Positions 12,201-25,000 are shown, counted from the stretch's first letter. The stretch: DNA of 64,000 nucleotides from Podospora bellae-mahoneyi (GCF_035222275.1 NC_085883.1:992001-1056000); one strand, 5' to 3'. Notes: generated by a model not told the origin, from the sequence alone. Numbers and translations: made by a program.

Positions 12201-15026
12201 CCGCCTTTTTCTCGCCCTTTTCTATATTATTATAATAAGCGTATTTATTAATCTCCAATATCTCCACCAACGTTATTAATCCTATTTCTTCGATCTTACC
12301 GCTTATATTAATAAAATATACTATTATTTCTTAAGCTCCTTACGGTAGTACTGTGGAGGGTGCTTATCCTACACTTTGCTCCGTACGTACTCCTAATCTC
12401 CTATCGTTAACTAAATACTTCTAAAGTTCTTTTAGTCGTAAGTAACTACTATCCCTCCAATCGATATCTAGGTTATAATCTTTATACTATAATTACCCTA
12501 GGATTATATCCTTCGAGGGTCCTATATCTATAATATCGAATATAACTAAAGTTATTTTTCCTTCGACTATAATGTCCAGGAGTAGTGTTTCCCTATAGAC
12601 CTTTTGCGTACGAAATGGTCCTTATATAACGATCCATTCCTTCTTTTTCTTCTATAGTATCCGGGCCTGGTGTACGAACTGTAGCGAAATTAGGTTCGTC
12701 TCCGTATTACCGTTTATTAATATTATTATTTAAAGATCCCTTTATCGTATAGTAATTTAAAGGCGTTTATTTCTTTTGTTTTTTCCTTATATAGTAGCGA
12801 CCTCGCTAATAAACCTCGGGTCGTTATCCTATATTTTCGCCTTACGCCGATACTTTCGAAAATATCGTTCGTGGTCCGTTAAAGGTTAATGGCCTCCGCG
12901 AAGGGCCGCGAGTCGTTTCCTAAGCGGTTATATCGTTTAAAAGTATTCTTTTACTCCGGGTTAACTAGTAATATAAAGTCTTTTAATTATACCCGCTTAG
13001 CTTCCTCCTATTTTCCGTCTTTTACTTTCCTAATACTTTTTTATATCCTCGTCCGATAGCGGTTCTTTTACTTAGTCTTATATACCTTATCTTAATAATA
13101 TCGCTTAACCTTCTCTCGCAAATATATAGCGCAGTCTAGGCTTAGGCACTATCCTAGTATTACTTTGTTTAAAGAGTATATATTATTATCCGTATTTTAA
13201 CCTTCTATATACTCGGCGTAGTATCTCGTATACCTTAGTACGATCTATATAACCTAAAGGCTATCTTTTAGTTTAACCGGGTCCTAAACCTTCTATAAAA
13301 GGTAATCGTTTAGGTCCTCCTACTAAGCCTTTTCCTACTTAGCTATAGTCTTTTTAACTAACTATAGTTTACTTTCTTTACTTACTTTACGTACCGGCTA
13401 ATAACCGTATAGTACCTTACTCTAATAATACTCTATATATCTATATATAATATATTAGAATTAAAATACTTTCCGATATTCCGGATACCTAAAGTAAAAT
13501 TATATTATATCTCCCTTATAAAGTATATACTATATAGGTATCCCTATATCTTTTAATAACTTTACGATCCTAATATTAACGACTTTCTTACCTTTCTAAT
13601 ATTCTTTTTAGTTTTTATATACGAGCTTTATAGGCTATAATATATTTTATAAAATAATAAATCTATATTTACCGTACTATCCCTCCGGTATCGTTTACTT
13701 AATAAGTCCTTACGTAAGATTATTACCTTTAGCGACTTCTATAGTAATTTCTATAGTAATCCGTACTAGTTAGTCCTATAATACTTATATTTAAAAATCT
13801 CTTTCCTCGTACTCCGCCTTTAGCCTTTTTACTACTTCCCGCAACTCCTAGAACTCTACTTTCTCTTATTTAATATACTAATTAAAGTCTCTTTCTAATC
13901 CTACTACTCCGCTTTATTAATACTTAATAATTATTACCTCTATAACCCTCGGTCCCTTTAATATAATAATAATTATAATCTCTTTCTTTTAGCTAAATCG
14001 CTTAAATACTTTATAATCCTTTTTAAAGTATCTTACTTTATTATAATTAAAATACTTAAGGTTATCCCTACCCTAGCCTCGGCCTTACGGCCTTTACTAC
14101 TATATAGTATCGATATCTATCGGTCCTAAATACGTAGTACCGGAATAGCTAATATTAGGGTATTATCTTTTACGCTTATCGTTAGGACGGTTATTATTAA
14201 AGTACCCTTTATTACCGTAGTAACCCCTATTATTACCCTTCTTCTCTATACGACGCTAGAACTACCGATCGTCGATCCGTATAGCCATAGCAATATACTT
14301 ATCGATAGTATTAAGCCTCGACTCCTTATATAACTTATCTTTTACTTTTTCTTTAAGGCTATTATAGAAAAACTATATTAACCCTTTATCGTTAATAGTA
14401 CTACGTAGACTATCGATTTTAAATAGAGCCGCGTAGTCGGCTATTAAGCGCGTCTAACGTAGGTTTACGAGCCTCTCTTACGCGCGCTTTGCCTTATCGT
14501 ACTCCCTAAACACCTCCTTAAGCTTAGTTTTAAAGACACGGTAGCTCTCGAAGTATTCCACAGTAATCTTCTCTTAATCGGACGGCTCCTCCTCGTAATA
14601 ATTATTAAGGATAGGCTCGAACCACGCGAGAGCCCTATCCTTAAGTTTAATAGCCGCGAAAATTACCTTCGATTCTTTATTAATAAACTAATCTAAGTAT
14701 TAACGAAAATAGATTTTAAGCTAAATTAAAAACCCTCTAAGCTCTACCTTTCCTTCTCTATAGCGCTCCGGTGCCGGGAACTTAGATACTACCTTAAGTA
14801 AAGTTAATATAATAATAATTTACTCCCGAGTTTACTAAGCCTCGTCCTTAAATTCTTTAAAACGCCACATTATTTACTTTACGGTGGGTCGAGTATTAGT
14901 AGTAATAGGTCCCTCACTACTTAGGCTAGGCGGGACGCCTCCTATCTAAACGTTCTTAAGTCCGGCTATAGTAGTAAAAAAACGCCTTTAACTTATCTAT
15001 AATAAAGTTAAAGTAAGTATGCAACG

Positions 15027-15410
15027 TATAACGAACCCCTATCCAGAACCTCTGAAAGGGATACCGGTTGAAGGCTACTTCTGAATAATCCTGGTTCGGT
15101 ACAGCTAGATAGTGTACGACAAGATGTCTCAATGTAAACACTAGATACCGTGAATATAACTTGAAATTGCATACTGCGGAACTATCTATCTATACCAGCC
15201 AATTCCTCCGTATATATATATCCTACGCCAAGCCTGGCGTTGTCCTGGATCGATAGACTCGACCCTCGATCCTATCGATACTATCCCTCCGGGGTTGACT
15301 CCTTTGGATCGACCCTCGATCCCAATGATCCTATTCTGATTGGTCCGTAATCCTGTGCTAATGATTGGTCAGTGGTGCGCCTGCGCCCCACTAGGTGTCA
15401 AGCCGTGACA
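15027..15410 (-). repeat. 5' LTR of element 2 (A-type interior), nearly unmutated
   Basis: 384 bp, plus strand TATAACG...CCGTGACA. It holds a TATA-like run beside GTTCCTCCG/ATTCCTCCG and two copies of TCGACCCTCGATCC in its variable interior. In element orientation the interior corresponds to U3 and the conserved part to R/U5. It retains most GC positions lost in the 3' LTR. Confidence 0.9.
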
Positions 15411-15601
15411 TATGGTATGTGCGGCAAGCCTGGCCATAATATCCGTACGTGCTAGGAGGTTGCAGAAGAGTCTGATTCAGCTGTTTCTAATGTAATTGTA
15501 GTAGGTTAATAGTGTTGTTGTTTTGCAATTGAGGATGGTTGTAATAGGGTAGTGGAAATCGATCCACTCGCTTGTCCGATCCGCTCGCTTATCAAATACG
15601 T
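15411..15601 (+). mobile_element. Fot1/pogo-like DNA transposon copy 1, segment c (3' end with zinc-knuckle codons and TIR)
   Basis: Begins with TATGG (right target duplication of element 2) and continues the transposase frame interrupted at 7755. Across the empty site the frame reads CYGMCGKPGHNIRTC and then a stop, a CX3CX4HX4C zinc knuckle at the transposase C-terminus. The next 140 bp match copy 2's 3' end (minus strand, about 43540-43740). The terminal sequence CTCGCTTATCAAATACGT ends at 15601 and is followed by TA (15602-15603), the target dinucleotide of Tc1/mariner-pogo elements. This part is essentially free of RIP. Confidence 0.85.
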
Positions 15602-16014
15602 TAAACGTTGAAATGCTTTATACCTTGCCATTTCGGTACTATTCCCCCCACTTTCCCGGAATTCCCACCTTCTTCGATCTGGGCTGGCGTAAAGGTAAAC
15701 CTAATCCGGATGTCGTTCGAAATGTAGACATTAAAAAATTTAATATTCGTGAAGAAGTCCCTTTCAAGGACGCCTTTACCTCTAATTAGAGAAAGCCTAC
15801 CGCCGGACCGAACAGCACCGTAGTGGTGGTGAATATAATCGAAGCGTGTAACATCGTTGTAGTCGGGCAATCGTAGTGTGGAACTGCAATGCGGGTAGAA
15901 GAAGGCTGCAACCAGTGCAAGAGCACCGGTGACATTTATATCACTCGCTACAACCGTGGTGTCACAGGAGCAAAAAGTAATTGACACGTCAATGCCCGGT
16001 GCGGGTTTCATCAT
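15601..16014 (-). pseudogene. Possible gene remnant of 137 codons cut by the transposon end
   Basis: An open frame beginning MMKPAPGIDVSITFCS and ending ...WQGIKHFNV. Its stop codon (15601-15603) is formed at the junction with the transposon terminus, so the original C-terminus may have been removed by insertion of Fot1/pogo copy 1. Composition looks protein-like (DYIHHHYGAVRSGGRLSLIRGKG), but I recognise no family and see no intron or promoter signals. It may equally be a chance frame. Confidence 0.3.
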
Positions 16015-16415
16015 GGTAGGAGACTACTGGGGATAAGGGAAATGCTTCGGTGCACCAGGCTCATTTGTAATAGCTAATAGGCGTCCGGTAGAGTTGAGGC
16101 CTACAAACAAGGTGGAAGAAGCATCTTCTGGAAGGTATTTATGTCATGTCAGACACGCACACACACAGCCATGTGCCTCGTGTTTGGCCGACTCTCGACT
16201 TCACACTACGTCCAGATCGCTACTCACGTCAGTCAAGTTCAACTGAGAAAAACTAATTAATCTAGTTCTTAACCATCAACCATATCGATATTTACAATAA
16301 CAAAAGCTAGTAATTGTCCCAACCGTTTTCTCAGCTCAACTCCGCATGAAGACCGTCCCGTCCCGCCTTTCCAAACCGAACTCAACGAACCCAGACATAA
16401 AACCATTCTCTCTGC
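16015..16415. other. Intergenic, 3' flank of the polymerase gene
   Basis: Single-copy-looking DNA with a short CA run near 16155. No coding signal seen. It includes the likely 3' untranslated region of the RNA polymerase III subunit gene. Confidence 0.5.
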
Positions 16416-19400
16416 TTAACAAGCCGCCGCAACCACCGCCGGCCGGGCCCGACCCCTGCCAAGCTTGGAGTGCGTCTTCTTCCATATCTCATCAAACATA
16501 GAGGGCTTGGGCTTGAGCTGCCAGTCATAGAGACCAAGACGTCTGACCACCTGGAACGAACCTGTCCCTATCGACATGGTCTGGCCCATGATGATGCACT
16601 CACTGACGCCCAAGATCCGATCTGTCTTCATACCAGCAGCGGCATCAAACAAATGGTCTGGCGTCTTCTCGAAAGAAGCCAGCTGGAGAACACTGTCGCG
16701 CATCTTGGCAAGGCCGAAGCGCGTGATGCCGAGAATGTCGCCCTTGTATGTCATGACATCGGCCAAAAGCTCCATGTGACGAGGGTCGATGTTCATGTCG
16801 CCCATGACTTGCTGGATTTCAAAGGCAATGGTTGTGCGGGCCGCCTCAATACCCAGCACATCGCGACATTCCATGACCGAGTTGGTCAAGCACTTGGTGC
16901 CAACCACACCTTCTGTGGTCATACAAGCGCGCAGTCCGTAACCTTCCACCAGAACTGTATGCGCCGAAGTCTTGCTGTCGACATTGATAATCGCTCGCGT
17001 TGTCTCGGGGTGGCCGGCAATGGGCACTTCCGGCAACATGCGCTTGAGGAAGTTGACTCTCAACTGGAAGTCGGCTGCCGACTCATCCCCTGGCTTGGCG
17101 ACAGTCAGCCCCTTTTCCAGAGCAGCAGCGCGTTGCCTGGCCGCCTTTCTCGCCGCCGTCGCATCCTGCCATGTGTTGTGGACGAGAACCTCAATGACAT
17201 TCTTGTTCACCTTCAGGTCTTCTGGCTCAATCTTCAACTTGAGCTTCTTGGCCTTGACAATGGCGTCGGCAATATCGGTAGTCGTTATCCCAATCTGCTC
17301 CAGGTTCTCAAGACCATCCTTCTCAAGCCTGAGCACAATTTTGGCGACGTCCTGCAGCCACACATCATCCACATAGTCAAGGATATCCTTGATGTAGGTC
17401 TTTTCAATCCTGTGTTTGACGGCCCGGGCCGCGCTGACATCCTTAGTGTTCTCCAAGACGCAAGTGATGACAGGTGTACTGATCGTCTTGGAGGCGTTGA
17501 TGATCTCCTTGATACGCGGGACACCCTGGGTGATACTCATGCCGGCAACACCGGCGAAATGGAACGTCTTGAGCGTCATTTGCGTTCCAGGCTCACCGAT
17601 CGACTGAGCGCCGACGGCTCCTACAGCGTGACCTGGCTCGACCTGTGCCTTCTTGTACTTCTCCAGGCATAGCTCGATGAATTTCTGAAGACTGGCCTCC
17701 GACACCTTGGCCGTGAGGTCGGCGTGCTTTTGTCCCTTGGCGCGCGCCTCATCATCCAGATCGATATCCATCTCGGATCCACCCTTGTTCACCCTATTAA
17801 CTACAGCCTGCATGGCAAGGTCGTCTTCTAACACGCCTGGATCGAGGCCGACCGACTTGCGAATCCTGGCCAGCTTGGTGGCTCTCTGTGTGATGTATGT
17901 CTGGACACTGTTGAGGTACTCTCTCGCGGCGTCGTGCTCGTCGACAGCCATATACGCTGCGCGGTCCGTGCTCGTGCGGATCTGCTCATCCGTAAGCCCA
18001 GTGATGACCTCGCCGGTAAGCATGTCACGTCGGACATAGAGCGCCCGCTGTCTGTCCAGTAACTCCTTGGTCAGTTTCTGTATCTCGGACGGCAGCAACC
18101 CCTTCTCCGAGTTGTTCCAAGTGATGGTCTGGGAGTGGTTCCAGGTCCGATCAAAGTTGACAGGCCGGGCATCTCCCTCCATGTCCACTGGGTCGAGCCT
18201 GTCTGCACCGTACTGGAACTGGACAATGCCTCCTTCCGAGGTGCGCACCGTGTCATCGTACTGAGTCGACAAATCCTCCAGCGACTTCATCAAGCGTCTG
18301 GACATGTAACCCGTCTCGGCCGTCTTGACAGCGGTGTCGACCAAACCTTCTCTGCCAGAAATGGCGTGGAACAAGAACTCGGTGGGATGCAGACCGGTGT
18401 AGAAACTGTTCTTGACGAAGCCCTTGGCAGCCGCGCGCTTGTCGCCCTTTTCGAAATGAGGCAAGGTTCGGTTCTGGAATCCATCAGCGACACGCTTGCC
18501 GCCGATAATCTGTTGACCGACACAGGCAATCATCTGGGCTACGTTGATTTCGGAACCCTTGGACCCAGACTTGGCCATGATGAGAGGTGCGTTGTTTCTG
18601 CTGAGATTCTCGGTGCAGTAGCTACCGGCAGCTTGACGGACAGCGCTCAGGGTTCCCGAAAGCTTGGTCTCCAAAGTCTCCTTCATGTCGCAACCTGGAG
18701 CCTTCTCAAGAGTCCCGTTTTCTGCTTGGGAAATAAATCCGTCGCACACCGTCGTGGCTTTTTCGAGGAGCATGAGCTTGTGTTCAGTCAATGCCTGCGA
18801 AGGAAACACATCACCAACACCGATAGAGAAGCCGCGCAGTGTCAACGATCTGGCACAGAGCTTGGCCAGACGGTTCATCGTGGCGGCAGCATAGTCGGCT
18901 CCATAGTCTCTCAGAATGACATAGAACACAGAGTTCTTTTTGCCCTCTCCAACCGTGGACTTGTCCATGCGGCCGCAGATAACCTCGGAGTTGCGAACAA
19001 CCAGGAACGAGTCGTCAATGTCCATGTCTGGAGGCTGGAGGTTTCCTTTGTTGTAGACCTTGTTCTTGGCATCGAGGTTGACCAAGACAGGCGACTCCTT
19101 GTTGGGCCGCATCATGACGTTGAAGATTTGCTTGCCAGTCCAGAGAGCTTTGGGCTTGAGGATGGCAGGAGGCGGAAGCTCGAGATAGGTATCGCCAAGA
19201 AGCATCTGTGTGCAAATGTAGGTAAAGCTGCTTCTGTCGTAGAACCTATCTTTGCCGCTCAACAGATAAGCAGCGGTAATAAAATCCTGGGTGGCGGCAA
19301 TGATGGGCTCGCCGTTTTTGGGAGTACACAGATTGTTCTTGACGCCCATCAGATTGATAGCCTCTGCTCTCGCCTCCTCTGTCTGTGGGACGTGAAGGTT

Positions 19401-21040
19401 CATCTCATCACCGTCGAAATCGGCATTGTATGGCGAGCAAACACACTCGTTCAGCCGGAACGTCCTCCAAGGTCTGATCTTTGCGTAATGGCTCATGATA
19501 CTCAATTTGTGAAGTGAGGGTTGACGATTGAACAGGACGATATCGTTGTCTTCGAGATGCCGTTCTACAACATCTCCAATCCGGAGGTTGTCCGCATTCT
19601 TCTCAAGGATGTGAGGCTTCATGTGCTTCAAGAGAAACTTCATCTCATTCTCCTCGCCTTGGTTCTTGGTGATTTGCAACGCGCCAGGGTATTCAGTCGG
19701 GCCGTTTCTCACACAAGCCTTGAGTTTTTGAATATTGTTCGCGTGAACGCGCTCGGGGTATGTGAGGTTCTTGGCGACACGTTCGGGGACGGCCACCTGT
19801 TCAATGCTCAGATTCGGATCGGGGGAGATGACAGTACGCCCACTGAAGTCAACACGTTTGCCCGAGAGATTGCCACGGAAGCGCCCCTGCTTTCCCTTGA
19901 GACGTTGGCAAAAGCCACGAGTAGCCTTGCCAAAGCCTTGCTGGACGAGGCCAGGCACATCACTGTTGACGTACATGCCGACCTGCAGCTGGAGGAATTC
20001 CCACTGCTCCATGAGGGAAGGAAGCGGCGCACCCTTTAGCATAGCTTCGCGCAAATGTGCGCTATAGATGACAATTTCGGCCAACTTTGTGGTAATGTCG
20101 TCTTCGTTGCTTGCGCTTTCCTGGGCGACCGATGGTCTGATACAAAGGGGGGGGGCTGGGAGGTACCGCCAGAGAAACATCTCGGGTCGTCCTTCGGCAG
20201 GATCTAGGCCCAACAGCTCGCAATCGACCGAGTTGATCTCCTTGAACAGGTTGAGAACCTTGAGGGGATGCATATCATCCATGGCACGGCGGATGTGCTT
20301 TCCAAGCTCTGCGAAATGGGCCTTGGCGCTCTCAAAGGAGGCATCGAACTCGATCTTGCTTTCGGGTGCCACCTTCTTCTGGGCCGTCGACTTGTTGTAG
20401 GCCACAAACTTGTCATGGACAAGCTTCATGCAACTCAGCTTTCGGATGGTTCCCTGCAGGTCACCGCAGTGGTAGCAGTTCCTCACTTTCCGGCACTGCT
20501 CGTTGATGCGTTTGAGTACGGCCGTTCGCGCCATGTTGTCCTGTTCCCGGCGGAGTGATCTGAGGAACCGGCGGCGCTCCTCGTTGGTCAGGAGGATCCT
20601 GGAGCATGATTTGCAAATGTTTTGCAGGGTCGCCTGGATGTATTTGAGATAGCCAATATGAAAGACGGGGAGTGGAAGTTTGACGTGACCAAAATGACCA
20701 GGGCAGCCCATCAGATCTTGGTGGCAGGTGTGGCATTTCGCATCGGGTTTCGGGCTCGAGGTTCCCTGTGGGGATAGGTTAGCTATGACATGGGACAAAG
20801 GATGACGAAGGAAGTGTTGATACTCACCAGGCGGGGATCGAGGGGTCCATGCTTGAAGGGAGCTCGATTGTTTTCGACATCGTAGAGCAGATTGTCGGAG
20901 ACCTCGAGCACACCTTGATTAAGAATGTCTTGGGTGGATTGAATGCCGAACTTGAGGGCCTTGAAGCGCTTTGGGAGCTGGTCCTTCACCAAGGTCTTGC
21001 GGTTCTCGGAGGCCCTGCCGGCCTCAACTTCCGACTCCAT
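16416..21040 (-). CDS. RPO31: DNA-directed RNA polymerase III largest subunit (RPC1)
   Basis: Catalytic subunit that makes tRNA and 5S rRNA in the nucleus. Two exons: 21040-20828 (71 codons, start MESEVEAGRAS) and 20765-16416; the 62-nt intron has GTGAGT, GCTAAC and CACAG. About 1,519 residues, slightly longer than yeast Rpc160 (1,460). Seen in order: N-terminal zinc site CHTCHQDLMGCPGH near residue 82; clamp head; RNA-binding switch region with RFRGNLSGKRVDFSGRTVI; the metal-A loop NADFDGDEMNLHVPQ near residue 518; the bridge helix and trigger loop (GAQSIGEPGTQMTLKTFHFAG); and a C-terminal domain 5 without heptad repeats. The absence of a YSPTSPS tail and the motif context (RFYDRSSFTY) exclude Pol II, and the length excludes Pol I. 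Divergent from the DDHD gene. Confidence 0.95.
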
Positions 21041-22063
21041 TTTGTGATGCGATTGTGTGGTGTGGTGTGGTTGTGTGGTCGCGGCGAGATGGAACAACGA
21101 ATTGCCCCTCAAGGTAGCTATGCTACCTGCTCATAGCGGGCTCGCCGGGAATGTGTCGATGGAGATGGCGACGTCTAAGTTGCTGCTGCTGTTGGTGAGA
21201 TTGAGAGTAAAAGAAATACCAGCGGAGGGGTGTGGAATTGTGGGATAACTGCTTGATTTTCCCAGCAAAGTGTGGCTGGTTGGCGACGACAAGTGGTTCA
21301 AAGGTTCGAGGCGTGTCAAAAGTGGTTCGCGATTGCAACCGAGAATAATTTTGTCGGCGCAAGGCGGGGCAAGGCTAAGCAACTGATGACTCCAATCCCG
21401 AAAGATGTGCCCCACCATCCAATGCACCTACCCCTGACACTTTTAGTGCAGGCGCATGGATCAACTGAGGATCAGCGGTACTTGAGATCTTGGCAGATAT
21501 ACTTTATTTCTGGCTGTTCCAGTGCGGGAATAAAAGTACCGGAGAACAGCCTCCAAGTTCCCCGGCCTGCCGGGAAGACTGCGGGGCAACGGTTTTTCTG
21601 CGTCCAATCAACAGCAGTTCTCCAGGCACCCTCCGTCATCATTTGCTGTTGCTGGTCGTTGCGGATGTCACGAGCTTTGGCCGGAGAGATGTCCAGGGCG
21701 TGGGCCGAAACAAGAGACCACGTTCTTGTGTTGGACCTGTTTTCCTGGCTTTGATGAAAAGGTGCTAGAAATATTGCTCAGAAGAACCACACAATAACTT
21801 CTTCTTCCGTTGTTTAGCAAATTTTCTTTGCGCATTCCTTCAGCCTCTGGTTGCTGTGCCAAGTCCTTCCCTGGTCTCGAGCAAAGATAAGCGAATCAAC
21901 AACTGGCATCAAAAGCTGCATGCTTTATCGCTTGATCCGGCCGAGGAGAGCTGTTGGGCGATCCTTACAACGCTACCCTTTCTTTTCAAACCGTCGATAT
22001 ATTTGGAAGACTGCGAGCGGCTTTCCCAAACCGAATCCTGGGTCACCCAGACATCCCGGAGCT
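21041..22063. promoter_or_regulatory. Divergent intergenic region between RPC1 and the DDHD phospholipase gene
   Basis: About 1.0 kb between two start codons on opposite strands. Short frames exist in all directions but none shows codon or family signal. Expected to hold both promoters; no TATA box could be assigned with confidence. Confidence 0.5.
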
Positions 22064-25000
22064 ATGGCTTCCACGCCGGCCCCAAATACTGCTGTCGAGA
22101 AGAAGGTTGAGAAGTCATATCTTGCTTCCGCCGTCGACTCGATCAATCCCTGGGCTGGACCTCGCAGTGCAACTCCCACGCCGAAAGATCCTCAGCCAGC
22201 CCTCGCCCCCTCCACTACCGTCGACCATACATTGAATCCCTTTTATGGCCAAAGCTTCAAACGATATCCACCAGACTGTCCCCCGCCCAATATACAGTGG
22301 TTCCATGCTGTTGACGTGAGTGTTTCTTTGGAAAGTGTTGGAAGATTCAAACTAAATTTGAGCATTGGTTTTAGGTGCCAAAACGCAAGCCCAAGTTTAT
22401 GATCACCAAGGCCACTTCCGATGCCAAACCTGCCCAGCCAAAGAAATACGTCGCCTTTGATCCCCGAGATTCGCGAGCTGTGGAGGCCGCATACCAGGCT
22501 AGATTACAGGAGCTCGAGGAGGAACGGAACGCTTTCATCGGGAATGCGCTTGCTCGCACAGGGACTAGGCGCCCACGGGCTGTGTCTGGCGAGGGAGAAA
22601 AAGACACAGACAGTAGCGGATCCAAAACAAGAGTGCCCGTAAACGAAGACTTTTTGTTCGATGTGGATATTGAAGAGCGGGAACTTGCGCCCATTTACTG
22701 GGAGGGTCCCGTGTATGAGGTCCGGCGCGGAAGTTGGTTCTATCAAGAGGGCTCCACGCTCCGGCCTTGTGAGGAGAATCTGGCTGCTCAGCTTGAGGAG
22801 GGATATCTCAAGGTCAAGCCATGGCGGTACCCGAAGGCACCCTCGAACCCGTCGACGAAGGGACCAACACCCAAGGGTTCTTCGGAGAACTTGAAGATTG
22901 TCGATGAATCCCAGGTCCAAACCAGCACAAAGACTGCAGCCAGTGTACCCCAACATCAACCGCAGACCTATCGGTTGTTCGGTAGTTATATGAACAGCGT
23001 GGCAACGTATCAGGATTCTAATACAGCGTGGTTGTCCTCTGATGGGATGTTATCGTGGGTTACATCGACAATGTACGAAAGGTTTGCAGGTGGTGGATAC
23101 ATGAGTGGTGTGAAACTAGTGCGAGGGTACACTGAGGCGAAGAAGGTCAAGGAAAAGGATGAGAAGCGGCCAGTGACACCAGCGGGAACAAAATCAACAT
23201 CCAACGAGAAGGGCGATGAGACCCCAAAGGCCCTCAAGAGGCGATCTGCACCGCCCACGAGCGTGCGGCCCAGTCTGGATGAGGATGCAGACATGGAGCC
23301 GGACAATCCTCGGAACTCTTTATCTCGCCAACTGTCCAATTTGATGGAGCGGGCAGAGGACCCAGAAGCTGAAGCTGAGGCTATCAGGGTGCGAGAAGAG
23401 AAGGAGATGATGGGTGATTACAATACCAACGCTGGTGAGAACCAAGGCCGTGATATCGAGCATCTGGTGTTGGTGACACACGGCATTGGGCAGTTGCTAT
23501 CTCGCAGGATGGACAGCATCAACTTTGTTCACGATGTGAATATTCTTCGCAAGAATCTCAAGAATGTGTACTCTGTATCCGCAGATTTACGGGCACTCAA
23601 TTCTGAGATTGGGGAAAGCGGACCAGGTAACTGTCGAGTTCAGGTGCTGCCTGTGGTCTGGCGCCACCGTCTCGACTTTCCCAAGCGCAAGCCAAGAAGA
23701 GGAGAACACGATCTCGCCGAGGCATTTGACGAGGAGGACGAGTACCCGTCTCTGGAGGATATCACCATTGAAGGCCTCGCTTTCGCCCGTTCCCTTATTT
23801 CTGACCTCGCCCTCGACGTGCTTCTCTACCAGAGCGCCTACAGGGAGCAAATCGCCGACATTGTCGTCAAGGAATCCAACCACATCTACAAGACCTTCAA
23901 GGAACGCAACCCAGAGTTCAAGGGCAAAGTCCACATTGTGGGGCATTCCCTCGGCTCAGCCATCATGTTTGACATTCTCTGCCGACAAAAGGAAAGGGCA
24001 CCTGCCGCTTCGCTGCCGCGAAACCCTTTGAGAATCTGGCCTGCTGCCTCTTCGGAAGATAGATTCGAACCAAAGGAGAGCAAAGATCTGGCTTTCGACT
24101 TTGTCGTGGCGGACTTTTATTGTCTAGGGTCACCGATCGGGTTATTCCAGATGCTCAAGGGGAGGACAATTTCCGCTAGGAATCTGCCCAATGCTGTCCC
24201 GTCGGAGAGCCCGCTGAATCCGGATTACATGGAGGATCCCTTTTTGTCTGCACCGGCGTATTCGTATGCCAGCGATCAACACCTCTCTCCTATTACTGGC
24301 CACCCGTTCAGTGTCTCCTCTCCCAAAGTCTCTCAGTTGTTCAACATTTTCCACCCGTCGGATCCGATCGCGTACCGACTTGAACCGCTGATATCCCAGG
24401 CCATGTCTACTCTCAAGCCGCAGGCATTGCCCTATACAAAAAAGACCATCTTTGGGAGTGTAGCCCCTCAAGGGCTGACGGGCTTGGGGGCAAAGGTTGG
24501 GCAGAGCGTGACGGGGTTGTGGAGCAGCTTCTCTGCTGGGATCGCGAGCAGCTTGCTGAATCGGAGCTTGGGGCTGACGCAGGAGGATGTGAATAATATC
24601 AATGCTTCGCATCATCGGGAGAGGGAGTTGAGTCTCAGTCCGGTTGGGTCGCCGGGTAGTGGTGCGGGGAAGGAGAAGCAGCTTGGGGCGGCGGGGGGCC
24701 AATAGTAAGATGGAGGATCATGTGGAAAAGAGCGAGAAGACGGCGGAGAGGCAGATGGCGATTGCGGCGGTTACGGGGGGAGGGAAGGATGGGGGGGCGT
24801 TGATTGATGAGGAGTTGGAGACGTTGTTTAGTCGGTTTCAGAAGAGTAGGGTTGAGAGGGCGGATGGTGGTGGGGGGGAGAAGGGGGATGGGAATGGGGG
24901 GGATGTGCTGACGAAGGAGAGGTGGTTGGAGGAGGAGAGGAAGGCGCAGAGGATGAGGAGGGAGGAGGGGAAGATTAGGGGGTTGAATAGGAATGGAAGG

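Larger units (their letters stand above)
7756..15410 (-). mobile_element. Ty3/gypsy chromovirus element 2, full-length structure, broken
   Basis: A 7,655-bp element bounded by two 384-bp LTRs and by a perfect 5-bp target duplication TATGG (7751-7755 and 15411-15415). Coding direction is minus. Recognisable parts in order are: gag around 14.7-13.9 kb (VEYFESYRVFKTKLKEVFRE); reverse transcriptase with MPFGLTNAP and YLDDVLIYS around 11.78-11.60 kb; RNase H about 11.3-10.9 kb by position; integrase with HASKLGGHMGITKT near 10.54 kb; a chromodomain-like stretch near 9.50-9.36 kb (EEYDIEEILDL); then a 1.2-kb GC-rich tail. A purine tract (AGGAGGGAGAG, minus strand, 8145-8155) precedes the 3' LTR. 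It looks whole in outline but carries many inactivating changes, mostly of RIP type. Possibly the Podospora crapaud/repa family, unverified. Confidence 0.9.

Noticed and set aside
15416-15601. Reading this segment as an independent CCHC (gag-like) gene
   Set aside because: The zinc-knuckle codons are the C-terminus of the Fot1/pogo transposase, as shown by the target duplication of element 2 and the match to copy 2.
16470-17672. 400-codon plus-strand frame opposite the RNA polymerase III gene
   Set aside because: Antisense shadow of a highly conserved gene; the same applies to 18135-19517.
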